In this document: positions 16,610 to 25,073 of the stretch, piece after piece
How the letters are laid out: every line of letters starts with the position of its first letter
Numbering within the stretch: the stretch's first letter is position 1
NCBI GenBank assembly: GCA_040386155.1
Contig: JAZKFZ010000001.1
Span: forward strand, 248,001-312,000
Direction of reading: 5' to 3'
Length of the DNA: 64,000 nt
DNA from: M0103 sp040386155
Lineage (GTDB): Bacteria > Bacteroidota > Bacteroidia > Flavobacteriales_D > Crocinitomicaceae
Notes under the pieces: generated by a model
The model's input: the letters and a program-made list of their open reading frames with translations, nothing else
Database searches by the model: none
Told to the model about the DNA's origin: nothing
Translations under genes and position numbers: made by a program

Positions 16610-17621
16610 AGCACTATTTTTAGTTCGTAAGGGTGACGCAGAGAAGGCCTTTGAACGCAGCGAATTTGTATTACCTCCCCTAAAAAATGGAGAAGTAATC
16701 ATTGAAAGTGAAGCCTTTGGATTGAATTATGCCGATGTGATGGCTCGAAAGGGGATGTACCGCGACGCTCCCCCAATGCCCAGTATTATTGGGTATGAAA
16801 TGGTGGGAATTGTTGTTGAATTGGGTCCCAATGCGAATCCAGATTTGCTTGGCAAAAGAGTGGTGGCCTTTACACGTTTTGGCGGGTATGCAAAACATGT
16901 TATCACCTGGGATTATGCCGCTATTTCGATTGAAGATATGTCGATTGAAGATGCAATGCCACTTTGTACACAAGCTGTTACTGCCTATTACATGGCGGAA
17001 TATCTTTGTCCAGTTCATAAAGGTGACAATGTGCTAGTTCATGCTGCAGCTGGTGGAGTGGGAACGATTTTAATTCAATTAGCTAAGCGAAAAGGAGCCA
17101 CTGTTTTTGCAAAAATTGGTGACGATAAAAAAGCTGATTTAGTCAAAAAATTGGGGGCAGATCATGTAATTAATTACAAAACAAGCAACTACGAAGTTGA
17201 AATTTCAAAAATTCTAAAGGATGAAAAGCTAGATGTAAGTTTCAACCCAGTGAGTGGCTCTACATTCAAAACTGATTTGCGCTTGTTGGGGTCTGGAGGT
17301 CGTTTAGCACTTTTTGGCGCCTCGGAAATGTCTTCCAAGTTTGGCATTTTTTCGATGATTAATTTTGCCCGAAAAATGATAATGGGCACTCCGATTGGCT
17401 TAATTATGACATCACGGAATATATTGGGAATTAACATGCTGCGCATTGCAGATGATAAACCAATGGTATTGAAAGAATGTTTGGAGCAGGTTGTTCGTTT
17501 ATACAACGCGAAGGAATTAATTCCACAATCAGGTGGTGTTTATCCTATCGAACAACTGGCAGCAGCGCATAAAGCACTCGAAAGTGGTAAAACAACCGGA
17601 AAGTTAATCGTGAAATGGTAA
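16599..17621 (+). CDS. Zinc-independent MDR oxidoreductase (quinone reductase / VAT-1 like)
   Basis: 340-residue medium-chain dehydrogenase/reductase. The GroES-like half includes FGLNYADVMARKGMYRDAPPMPSIIGYE, and the Rossmann half contains VLVHAAAGGVGTILIQLA, the NADPH-binding AxxGxVG pattern. No catalytic-zinc Cys/His ligands are seen, which places it with quinone oxidoreductases and VAT-1 homologues. The substrate is probably a quinone or enone (inference). The start ATG lies inside the 3' end of rsmI. The stop is followed after 7 nt by a palindromic element (17629-17647). Confidence 0.88.
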   Translation: MRSEALFLVRKGDAEKAFERSEFVLPPLKNGEVIIESEAFGLNYADVMARKGMYRDAPPMPSIIGYEMVGIVVELGPNANPDLLGKRVVAFTRFGGYAKHVITWDYAAISIEDMSIEDAMPLCTQAVTAYYMAEYLCPVHKGDNVLVHAAAGGVGTILIQLAKRKGATVFAKIGDDKKADLVKKLGADHVINYKTSNYEVEISKILKDEKLDVSFNPVSGSTFKTDLRLLGSGGRLALFGASEMSSKFGIFSMINFARKMIMGTPIGLIMTSRNILGINMLRIADDKPMVLKECLEQVVRLYNAKELIPQSGGVYPIEQLAAAHKALESGKTTGKLIVKW

Positions 17622-17628
17622 TTCGGAA

Positions 17629-17647
17629 GGGCGAATCATATTCGTCC
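17629..17647. repeat. GGGCGAAT-type palindromic element
   Basis: GGGCGAAT, loop cat, ATTCGTCC: an 8-bp stem with one G-T pair, beginning 8 nt after the MDR stop. A better copy with loop cac lies at 52490-52508, also directly after a stop codon. Both are followed by an ATTCGC-type third half (17649-17654 here). Could act as an mRNA 3'-end hairpin or be a REP-like mobile palindrome. Confidence 0.6.
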
Positions 17648-17687
17648 AATTCGCGCAATACTTATCCTAAGTAATAAATGTGTCACT

Positions 17688-18026
17688 ATGCCCATCCGAA
17701 GAAGAAAATACCTCATTTTCCCTAATCAGGAAGCATTAAACGCAATTTTCTCCTATAAAAATACGCTTGTACACAAAACCTTTTATGGTGAATACCTCTT
17801 TGTGCGCGAGAAAGGAGCGTACTTCGCTTTCAGCAGTACATGTCCGCACCAAGGCAAACCACTTCAAGATTGTTGGATTGAAAACGGTAGTGTGGTGTGC
17901 CCGTTCCATCAATTTCATTTTTCGATGCAAAATGGTAGAGGACATGGTTTGTACCTTGATCAATTTGAACTGGAAATTAATGAAAAAGGAGTTTTCTTAG
18001 TGAAAGAGAAATGGAGCCTGTTCTGA
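17688..18026 (+). CDS. Small Rieske [2Fe-2S] protein
   Basis: 112 residues, one Rieske domain. Cluster ligands C52-x-H54 (in TCPHQGKPLQDC) and C71-x2-H74 (in VCPFHQFHF) are present. This is a soluble ferredoxin-like Rieske protein of the type that serves dioxygenases or nitrite reductase small subunits; no signal peptide or membrane anchor is seen. No oxygenase partner lies next to it, so the electron acceptor is unknown. Convergent with the PorP/SprF-like gene, 30 nt apart, with no clear terminator between. Confidence 0.88.
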   Translation: MPIRRRKYLIFPNQEALNAIFSYKNTLVHKTFYGEYLFVREKGAYFAFSSTCPHQGKPLQDCWIENGSVVCPFHQFHFSMQNGRGHGLYLDQFELEINEKGVFLVKEKWSLF

Positions 18027-18056
18027 GTAATTATTCCTTTTACAATCAATACTATT

Positions 18057-19091
18057 TTATCTCCAACCTTTTGGTCCGTTATTCATGTTAAACCGCAAGA
18101 ATACCTCAAAACCACCTCTTGCACGCGACACTTCAGTTAAACTTGAAACGTTCACATCATAAGCAAAGCCAGCAGAATATTGATCAAACTCTAACATAAA
18201 CTTTGCAACCATCGCATCGTTCCATCGGTGAAATAAGCCAATATACATCGATAGTGGCTTGTTAAATCCAGTTACTTTAGATCCTTCAGTTAAGATGTAC
18301 TTGTAGTACATTCCGTAGAAGAATTCATTTGATTTTTTCTGTCTGTTGTAGTATATGCCTGGTAAAACCGATCCTCTGGTATTTTTAATCCCAAAATTGG
18401 CGTTTATAAATGTCGAAAAACGCATAAAAAGGCGCTCTTGCTCTTGTTCTATGTAGGAAAATTTAGGTCGGTTCAGGTGATAAAACGCCATTCCCCAAGT
18501 AAATGCTTTGTTATTGTTTTGAGTCGTATACCCTTGACCTTGTTTAAAACAATAAACCATTCCCGCTCCTACATCTACATAGCCAAAACTTGGGTTGTTA
18601 AATGTTTCCCCGCTTGCAAGTCCAGAATTATAGGCCATTCCGTCATATTGACTTCCCCAACGACCTGCAGATGGATCAATAGAACGCTGTCCATAAGCGG
18701 TGGAAAGCCCAATTCCTAAGGTACTTGTTTCATCAAGAATTAAATGGTACGCAAGATTTAAATTGATGTTGGTGGTACTTACACGGACATCACCAGCACG
18801 GTCGTTAAAAAAATTGAGTCCGCCAGCCATAATGCCTTTTTTCATTCTTTTCTTGTCATTGAAGCGTGCATCAAAAGATGCTGCTATGGTAGAATATGGC
18901 ACTGCAACACTGTTCCATTGGTTACGATAATTGACAATCGCTTGCATAGGAGATTCTGCACCAGCCATTGCTGGATTGAGTGTCAGTGGAGAAAATTCCA
19001 CATGTGAAAAATGAACATCCTGTGCATGACTTTGCAGAGAGGTGATACAAAACCCTACAAGTGCTACTTTTGCTAAATTAACTATTTTCAT
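18057..19091 (-). CDS. PorP/SprF-family T9SS outer-membrane protein
   Basis: 344 residues with signal peptide (1-23, ends SHAQD) followed by DVHFSHVEFSPLTLNPAMAG, the hallmark start of the PorP/SprF family, and an outer-membrane beta-barrel. Such proteins help export or anchor large T9SS substrates, as SprF does for the adhesin SprB. The gene begins 18 nt after the stop of the giant adhesin gene on the same strand, the usual substrate-partner arrangement, so it most likely serves that protein. Confidence 0.92.
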   Translation of the reverse strand: MKIVNLAKVALVGFCITSLQSHAQDVHFSHVEFSPLTLNPAMAGAESPMQAIVNYRNQWNSVAVPYSTIAASFDARFNDKKRMKKGIMAGGLNFFNDRAGDVRVSTTNINLNLAYHLILDETSTLGIGLSTAYGQRSIDPSAGRWGSQYDGMAYNSGLASGETFNNPSFGYVDVGAGMVYCFKQGQGYTTQNNNKAFTWGMAFYHLNRPKFSYIEQEQERLFMRFSTFINANFGIKNTRGSVLPGIYYNRQKKSNEFFYGMYYKYILTEGSKVTGFNKPLSMYIGLFHRWNDAMVAKFMLEFDQYSAGFAYDVNVSSLTEVSRARGGFEVFLRFNMNNGPKGWR

Positions 19092-19109
19092 TTTGCTATG
19101 CTTTTGGTC

Positions 19110-22100
19110 TTATCTAACTAAAGTTGTGTTTCCTGAAATGTCAATGGCTTCCACCTGACTACTTATTTTGGCATGAAGTCGATAAACAAAGATGCCACTG
19201 TTCATAGGTTTACCTTTCAAATTTCCATCCCAACATTCTGTGATATCATCGGTTTCAAAGACCTTTTCACCCCAACGGTCGTAGACTTGGAATAAGAATT
19301 CTTCGATGCACGCAGGTGAACCAAAAACACATAGTGCGTTATTCGCAGCTGGCCCTGTAGCATCAGGGGAGAAAATAGTTGGAACAAAAAGTTCACCACA
19401 TGGCATTTTGATCACCACTACCGCTGAATCGCCACCTGTACAACCGTTTGGAGCTGTAGCAGTAACATAGTAAACAGTATTTGAACTTGGCGAAGCCGTC
19501 GGATTTGCACAATTGGTACAACTCAAGGAAGTTGATGTCGCCCACGTGTATGTTGTGCCACCTGTTGCCACAAGATCCACACTTTGACCTGGATCAATTT
19601 CTGAATAGCCCGGTGTAACATCAATTGCTAAGGTGCCCGTATTCGCAATAACAAAATTCTGTGTAGCTGCACAACCATTGTCGTCAGTAACTGTTACACT
19701 GTAATTTCCTGCAAAAAGTGAGGTCAAGCCGTCAGTAATTTCACCATTTGGAGTCCAAGCATACGTGAATGGTCCTGTTCCCCCAGTAACATTGGTACTT
19801 ATTGTTCCGTCAGTGCTCCCGCATATTACATCTGTGGCAATTCCATTTACTTCCAATGCATCCGGTTCAGAAACAGTGAATGATTGTGTTGATGAACAGC
19901 CAAGATTGTCGGTAACAGTAACAGAGTAGGATCCAGCAGTTAGATTGCTCACTGTGGTAGTTGAACCAACATTTGGTGTCCAAACAATCGTATATGGTAG
20001 TTGCCCACCTGCTAAGCTGATTTCAATTTCGCCATCATCATCGCTATTACAACTTACATTTTGTGAACCAACCAAAGTAATTACGGGTGCCCCTGCGACA
20101 GGATTAATGGTAACAGCACTTGTGGTAATGGATGAACAACCGGTTCCGTTATCCAAGACGGTAATGTTGTAATTTCCTGGAGCTAAACCACTGATCGTTG
20201 TGGAAGCAGAGAAAGTGGTGCCATCAATACTATACGTATATTGAGCGCCAAGTGGAGCTGTAATTTGTATTGAACCAGTGGGTGTTGCACAATTGGGTTG
20301 TGTTACAGTTCCTACTGAAGCCAATGCAGGTGCCCCTGGTGCTGCATTGATGGTTATACTCGTTGAAGCTGGAGAAGTACATCCCGCTTGCTCAACTGTA
20401 AATGTGTAGTTGCCTGGTGTTAGACCTGTCATTGAGCTGGTACTGCCAGTTCCAGTAAGCGTTCCAGAAGGTGTTCCTGTGATGGTCCAAGTTCCTGAAG
20501 TGGGCAGTCCAGATAAATTGATGCTTCCTGTCGGAGTTGCACAAGTGGGCTGCGTAACTGTTCCGTTGATTGGAGCAGTTGGAGTGGATGGCACTGGGTT
20601 AATTGTTGTACTTGTGGATGCGGATGAGGTACAACCAGTCTGAGTGACCGTGAAAGTATAACTTCCAGGTGCAAGTCCAGTTATGCTTGTTGTTGTTCCA
20701 GTTCCAGTAGCAGTTCCACTTGGAGATCCAGTGATGGTCCAAGTTCCAGAAGCTGGCAAACCTGATAAATTGATCGTTCCTGTTGGTGTGGCACACGTTG
20801 GTTGCGTCACAGTTCCAATTATTGGAGGGGTTGGTGTCGTAGGTACTGGGTCGACAGTTGCACTTGTTGATGCTGTCGAAGTACATCCAGCAGCATTGGT
20901 GACAGTGAAAGTATAACTTCCAGGTGCAAGACCTGTAATACTTCCTGTTGTTCCTGTTCCAGTAGCAGTTCCACTTGGAGATCCAGTGACTGTCCACGTA
21001 CCTGAAGCAGGTAGTCCAGATAAATTGATCGATCCTGTTGAAGAAGCACAAGTTGGTTGGGTGATTGTTCCAATTACTGGAGCTGTTGGCACAGTTGGCG
21101 CAGCATTGATGGTTACACTGGTTGAAGCTGGAGAAGTACATCCCGCCTGCTCAACTGTAAATGTGTAGTTTCCTGGTGTTAGACCGGTAATTGTCGTTGT
21201 AGTTCCAGTTCCAGTAGCTGAACCAGATGGAGTTCCGGTAACCGTCCAAGTTCCAACAGCAGGCAATCCAGAAAGGGCAATACTTCCAGTTGCTGTGGCA
21301 CACGTTGGTTGCGTAACTGTTCCGTTGATTGGAGCAGTTGGAGTGGATGGCACTGGGTTAATTGTTGTACTTGTGGATGCGGATGAGGTACAACCAGTCT
21401 GAGTGACCGTGAAAGTATAACTTCCAGGTGCAAGTCCAGTTATGCTTGTTGTTGTTCCAGTTCCAGTAGCAGTTCCACTTGGAGATCCAGTGATGGTCCA
21501 AGTTCCAGAAGCTGGCAAACCTGATAAATTGATCGTTCCTGTTGGTGTGGCACACGTTGGTTGCGTCACAGTTCCAATTATTGGAGGGGTTGGTGTCGTA
21601 GGTACTGGGTCGACAGTTGCACTTGTTGATGCTGTCGAAGTACATCCAGCAGCATTGGTGACAGTGAAAGTATAACTTCCTGGTGCAAGACCTGTAATAC
21701 TTCCTGTTGTTCCAGTTCCAGTAGCCGAACCACTTGGAGATCCAGTGATTGTCCACGTACCTGAAGCAGGCAGTCCAGATAAATTGATCGATCCTGTTGA
21801 AGAAGCACAAGTAGGTTGGGTGATTGTTCCAATTACTGGAGCTGTTGGCACATTTGGTGCTGCATTGATGGTTACACTCGTTGAAGCTGGAGAAGTACAT
21901 CCCGCTTGCTCAACTGTAAATGTGTAGTTGCCTGGTGTTAGACCTGTCATTGAGCTGGTACTGCCAGTTCCAGTAAGCGTTCCAGAAGGTGTTCCTGTGA
22001 TGGTCCAAGTTCCTGAAGTGGGCAGTCCAGATAAATTGATGCTTCCTGTCGGAGTTGCACAAGTGGGCTGCGTAACTGTTCCGTTGATTGGAGCAGTTGG

Positions 22101-24947
22101 AGTGGATGGCACTGGGTTAATTGTTGTACTTGTGGATGCGGATGAGGTACAACCAGTCTGAGTGACCGTGAAAGTATAACTTCCAGGTGCAAGTCCAGTT
22201 ATGCTTGTTGTTGTTCCAGTTCCAGTAGCAGTTCCACTTGGAGATCCAGTGATTGTCCACGTACCTGAAGCAGGCAGTCCAGATAAATTGATCGTTCCTG
22301 TTGGTGTGGCGCACGTTGGTTGCGTCACAGTTCCAATTATTGGAGCTGTAGGAGCAGTTGGTACAGGATTAATGGTGACTGATGCAGAGGCTAAAGAGGA
22401 ACATCCAATTAAAGCAGCTGAAACTGTTACGTCGTTAATGGCTACGGAAGGGTCTGTACCTGCCCCGTCATCATTATTTACCCATCGAATGGCAACCTTC
22501 AAATTCGCAATATTGTTACAAGAGGCAGGTAGTGCTGACGAATAGGCGGTCCATTGTCCTTGTCCGCCGCCACAAATTGTTGAATTTAAAGCCGCGCCTA
22601 ATTGGTACCATCCTGTTCCATCGTTGTACCATACAGTTGCTTGGTCGTTCGGTATGTCACCTTTCGCTATGTAATTGAAATTAAGTGTAAGTCCTGATTG
22701 TCCAATGGAGCTTATTGCTGGTGATTCGGCTCTTCGATTGGACTGAGGACAGAATAAAAAGCCACATAATCCTCCAGCATCATAGGCAGCGCCTCCAGCA
22801 GGATTAAAAACACTAGTAATGTGCAAAGTTTCATTTGCGTTGTTGGCAACACCACAACCAAGGGGTGCAACGCCTCCCTCATCGTCATCCACTTCAAAAT
22901 AATTGGCATCTGCACCTTCGGGACCAGTAGGGACATTTAGATTCCATCCAGCAGCACCCGTTTCAAAATCTTCTGAAAAAAGATTGGTTGATCCTGAGCT
23001 TCCATTGACTGTAAATGTGTAGGTTCCTGGTGCCAATCCTGTAAAATTGCCAGTTGTGCCAGACCCTGAGATAGTTGCTCCTCCAGGGGAGGCAGTAATG
23101 GTCCATGCTCCCGCAGGAAGTCCGCTTAAAGCCACGCTTCCTGTTGAAGAAGCACAAGTAGGTTGGGTGATTGTTCCAATTACTGGAGCTGTTGGCACAG
23201 TTGGCGCAGCATTGATCGTTACTTGATTAGAGGCAACTGATGGGCATCCTCCAAGGTCGACTGTAAATGTATAGTTGCCAGGAGCTAAACCAGAAATTGT
23301 TGTTGTTGATGTATTTCCCGTTGCTGTGCCTGAAGGTGTGCCTGTTACTGTCCAAGTACCAGTTGTTGGTAAACCAGTTAACGTCACGCTACCTGTAGAA
23401 GTACTGCAAGTTGGTTGACTTGCCACAGCGGCAACTGGTGCAGTTGGAGGTGTACATGCCACAAAAGAACATTGAACAGTACTTGTTGGGGTAATGTTTG
23501 TTACTATAACACTAAGTGCTTGCGGTTCAACGGTACCGGTAAAAGCGTTGAAGTGAGGAGTTGCCGTTGTTGTTACACCAGCTGCTGCCGTAGGAGTAAA
23601 TGCTGTTGGCGCACAACCAGCAAGTGGTGTATCTCCATTTGGATCCGTTTTAATTACATGATAATCAAAACTACCAGCACCCATTACTGTGGAAGCCATG
23701 ATGTAGCTATTATCTGCTGTGAGAGATCCTTGTGGTAAAATTGTTGCTAAACTAAAGGTATAGTATTTGGCAAACACATTGGTGGTTGCTGTTGAATTGA
23801 TTCGGTGCACAGAATTAGAGAAAACAAAGCTTAGTGGCTTAATGTACATCCCCATCGTGGTTAAATCTCCCGTGCCTCCAGGAATTTCATAAATGTTAGA
23901 AATTTCAACTGGATCAGGCGTTCCAAAAAAGGTAGAGTAAGTAAACAAGCGACTAAAAACGGATGTAAACGCCCCAGGACCATTGAATTTAATGATCCAT
24001 TCCCTGCCGTTGTCTTGTCCAGCAGCAATTGGAACACCCGCCGCGGTTTTATTGATGGCGTTTAAATATTTACTTTGTTGTGTAGCTGAAAAATTCAGGG
24101 CATCGTATTGAATATGGTAGGTAACATTTCCTGTGAAATCAGTTTTTAAAACCAAGGCATCATTTGCGGTAGCATCATCACCATCGCTATTCGTATTGGA
24201 TAAAACATCGTTTACATCATAGCTTCCAACAGCAATGTAGCCATCCGTTGTTTCGATGATATCTCTAAAAGAAGCATCATTGTAGATTCTTGTTGCAGGT
24301 GCTTTCGTTGCATTGTTGTAATAGCGGAAAACCTTGTGCCACACATGATCGCCACTGGCATTTAATTTAACGATAAGGGGCGAACCAACAACTTCCGTTT
24401 GAGGATCACCATTCACATCATTGTAATTAATCGGCACAAAGTCAATTTCTGGACCTGCACCATCAGGATCATAGCCTGTCACATAACCAACAGCAACATA
24501 TCCTCCATCTGATGTTTTAATCACTCTATTGAAATAGGCGCCATCTGCTTGGGTAATTCCAAACTTTTTTGCGATTACTAAATTTCCTGCTGCATCAATT
24601 CGTACAAAAACAGCATCATTCGATTCACTTCCACCGCAGGCAAAATACTCACTTCCTGCTGCATCTTTTTTGATATCATTTAGTTGGAAACCTAAAGAGG
24701 CATCTGAAAGTCGTTTTGACCACATCAAATTTCCAGTTGCATCAACTTGAGTTACAGTACCAAAAATGGGTAAGAAATTCATGTTGGTTCCACCAAAAAC
24801 ATAGGTGTTGGGTGTCAAACCTTCAATGGCATTGGCTGGTAAATCAAATAAAGCCTGGTCATAAGTGACACGAAAAGCATTCGTAATTTGCGCGAAGCTT
24901 CCTGAAAAATAGAGCAATGAAAGTAATAGTAGTAGTCCTTTTTTCAT
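19110..24947 (-). CDS. Giant repeat-built T9SS surface protein with CHU_C (type B) sorting domain
   Basis: 1945 residues. Signal peptide (1-19, GSFAQ). Residues 20-470 carry repeated DGGYVAVG-like strands, probably a beta-propeller describing one folded head. Then come 11 Ig-like modules of ~84 residues (TQPTCAxxTGSINLSGLPASGTW / GLAPGSYTFTV / GCTS), two SprB-type repeats (NVSCNSDDDGEIEISLAGG; TDVICGSTDGTISTNVTGG), a PKD-like segment and the C-terminal gliding-motility/CHU_C domain (LFVPTIFSPDA ... VYDRWGEKVFETDD ... GIFVYRLHAKI) that directs T9SS export. Module 2 is interrupted by a ~190-residue separate domain. Cys pairs in every module suggest disulfides. Likely an adhesin or filament; ligand unknown. 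Paired with the PorP/SprF-like gene. Confidence 0.9.
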   Translation of the reverse strand: MKKGLLLLLSLLYFSGSFAQITNAFRVTYDQALFDLPANAIEGLTPNTYVFGGTNMNFLPIFGTVTQVDATGNLMWSKRLSDASLGFQLNDIKKDAAGSEYFACGGSESNDAVFVRIDAAGNLVIAKKFGITQADGAYFNRVIKTSDGGYVAVGYVTGYDPDGAGPEIDFVPINYNDVNGDPQTEVVGSPLIVKLNASGDHVWHKVFRYYNNATKAPATRIYNDASFRDIIETTDGYIAVGSYDVNDVLSNTNSDGDDATANDALVLKTDFTGNVTYHIQYDALNFSATQQSKYLNAINKTAAGVPIAAGQDNGREWIIKFNGPGAFTSVFSRLFTYSTFFGTPDPVEISNIYEIPGGTGDLTTMGMYIKPLSFVFSNSVHRINSTATTNVFAKYYTFSLATILPQGSLTADNSYIMASTVMGAGSFDYHVIKTDPNGDTPLAGCAPTAFTPTAAAGVTTTATPHFNAFTGTVEPQALSVIVTNITPTSTVQCSFVACTPPTAPVAAVASQPTCSTSTGSVTLTGLPTTGTWTVTGTPSGTATGNTSTTTISGLAPGNYTFTVDLGGCPSVASNQVTINAAPTVPTAPVIGTITQPTCASSTGSVALSGLPAGAWTITASPGGATISGSGTTGNFTGLAPGTYTFTVNGSSGSTNLFSEDFETGAAGWNLNVPTGPEGADANYFEVDDDEGGVAPLGCGVANNANETLHITSVFNPAGGAAYDAGGLCGFLFCPQSNRRAESPAISSIGQSGLTLNFNYIAKGDIPNDQATVWYNDGTGWYQLGAALNSTICGGGQGQWTAYSSALPASCNNIANLKVAIRWVNNDDGAGTDPSVAINDVTVSAALIGCSSLASASVTINPVPTAPTAPIIGTVTQPTCATPTGTINLSGLPASGTWTITGSPSGTATGTGTTTSITGLAPGSYTFTVTQTGCTSSASTSTTINPVPSTPTAPINGTVTQPTCATPTGSINLSGLPTSGTWTITGTPSGTLTGTGSTSSMTGLTPGNYTFTVEQAGCTSPASTSVTINAAPNVPTAPVIGTITQPTCASSTGSINLSGLPASGTWTITGSPSGSATGTGTTGSITGLAPGSYTFTVTNAAGCTSTASTSATVDPVPTTPTPPIIGTVTQPTCATPTGTINLSGLPASGTWTITGSPSGTATGTGTTTSITGLAPGSYTFTVTQTGCTSSASTSTTINPVPSTPTAPINGTVTQPTCATATGSIALSGLPAVGTWTVTGTPSGSATGTGTTTTITGLTPGNYTFTVEQAGCTSPASTSVTINAAPTVPTAPVIGTITQPTCASSTGSINLSGLPASGTWTVTGSPSGTATGTGTTGSITGLAPGSYTFTVTNAAGCTSTASTSATVDPVPTTPTPPIIGTVTQPTCATPTGTINLSGLPASGTWTITGSPSGTATGTGTTTSITGLAPGSYTFTVTQTGCTSSASTSTTINPVPSTPTAPINGTVTQPTCATPTGSINLSGLPTSGTWTITGTPSGTLTGTGSTSSMTGLTPGNYTFTVEQAGCTSPASTSITINAAPGAPALASVGTVTQPNCATPTGSIQITAPLGAQYTYSIDGTTFSASTTISGLAPGNYNITVLDNGTGCSSITTSAVTINPVAGAPVITLVGSQNVSCNSDDDGEIEISLAGGQLPYTIVWTPNVGSTTTVSNLTAGSYSVTVTDNLGCSSTQSFTVSEPDALEVNGIATDVICGSTDGTISTNVTGGTGPFTYAWTPNGEITDGLTSLFAGNYSVTVTDDNGCAATQNFVIANTGTLAIDVTPGYSEIDPGQSVDLVATGGTTYTWATSTSLSCTNCANPTASPSSNTVYYVTATAPNGCTGGDSAVVVIKMPCGELFVPTIFSPDATGPAANNALCVFGSPACIEEFLFQVYDRWGEKVFETDDITECWDGNLKGKPMNSGIFVYRLHAKISSQVEAIDISGNTTLVR
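20337..22360 (-). repeat. 759-bp higher-order tandem repeat within the adhesin gene
   Basis: Eight ~84-85-residue modules (modules 3 to 10) form a three-module superunit of 253 codons (759 bp), present about 2.7 times with near-identical DNA. The segment at 20683-20916 recurs at 21442-21675 (offset 759), and 20410-20643 recurs at 21928-22161 (offset 1518). The middle copy of the second module differs (CATATGSIALSGLPAVG), while copies one and three match, which suggests patchy gene conversion. Read length may affect assembly here. Confidence 0.85.
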
Positions 24948-24989
24948 CGTAAGTAGTGTTAATTATTTAGAAATCAGGAACAAGGTAAA

Positions 24990-25020
24990 CAAAAACAGCC
25001 ATTCAAGTAGAATGGCTGTT
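24990..25020 (-). terminator. Rho-independent terminator after gcdH
   Basis: On the minus strand: AACAGCCATTC, loop tactt, GAATGGCTGTT, then TTTGTTT. It lies 54 nt past the acyl-CoA dehydrogenase stop and upstream of the adhesin start, separating the two minus-strand units. Confidence 0.85.
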
Positions 25021-25073
25021 CAAAATTTCACAAGTAATTTAATTCAAATCGAATCTTTCACATCAAGAGCTAA

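Noticed and set aside
20410..20643. Plus-strand reading frames opposite the adhesin repeats (20410-20643, 21928-22161)
   Set aside because: Antisense shadows of the tandem modules; identical because the modules are identical.
20599..21141. Long minus-strand reading frame rich in Trp, Asn and Cys inside the adhesin repeats
   Set aside because: Out-of-frame shadow of the repeated gene; it recurs at 21358-21900 with the same period and has no domain.
20337..22360. Possible CRISPR-like array because of regular repeats
   Set aside because: Units are ~250 bp, in frame and coding; no short repeat with unique spacers.
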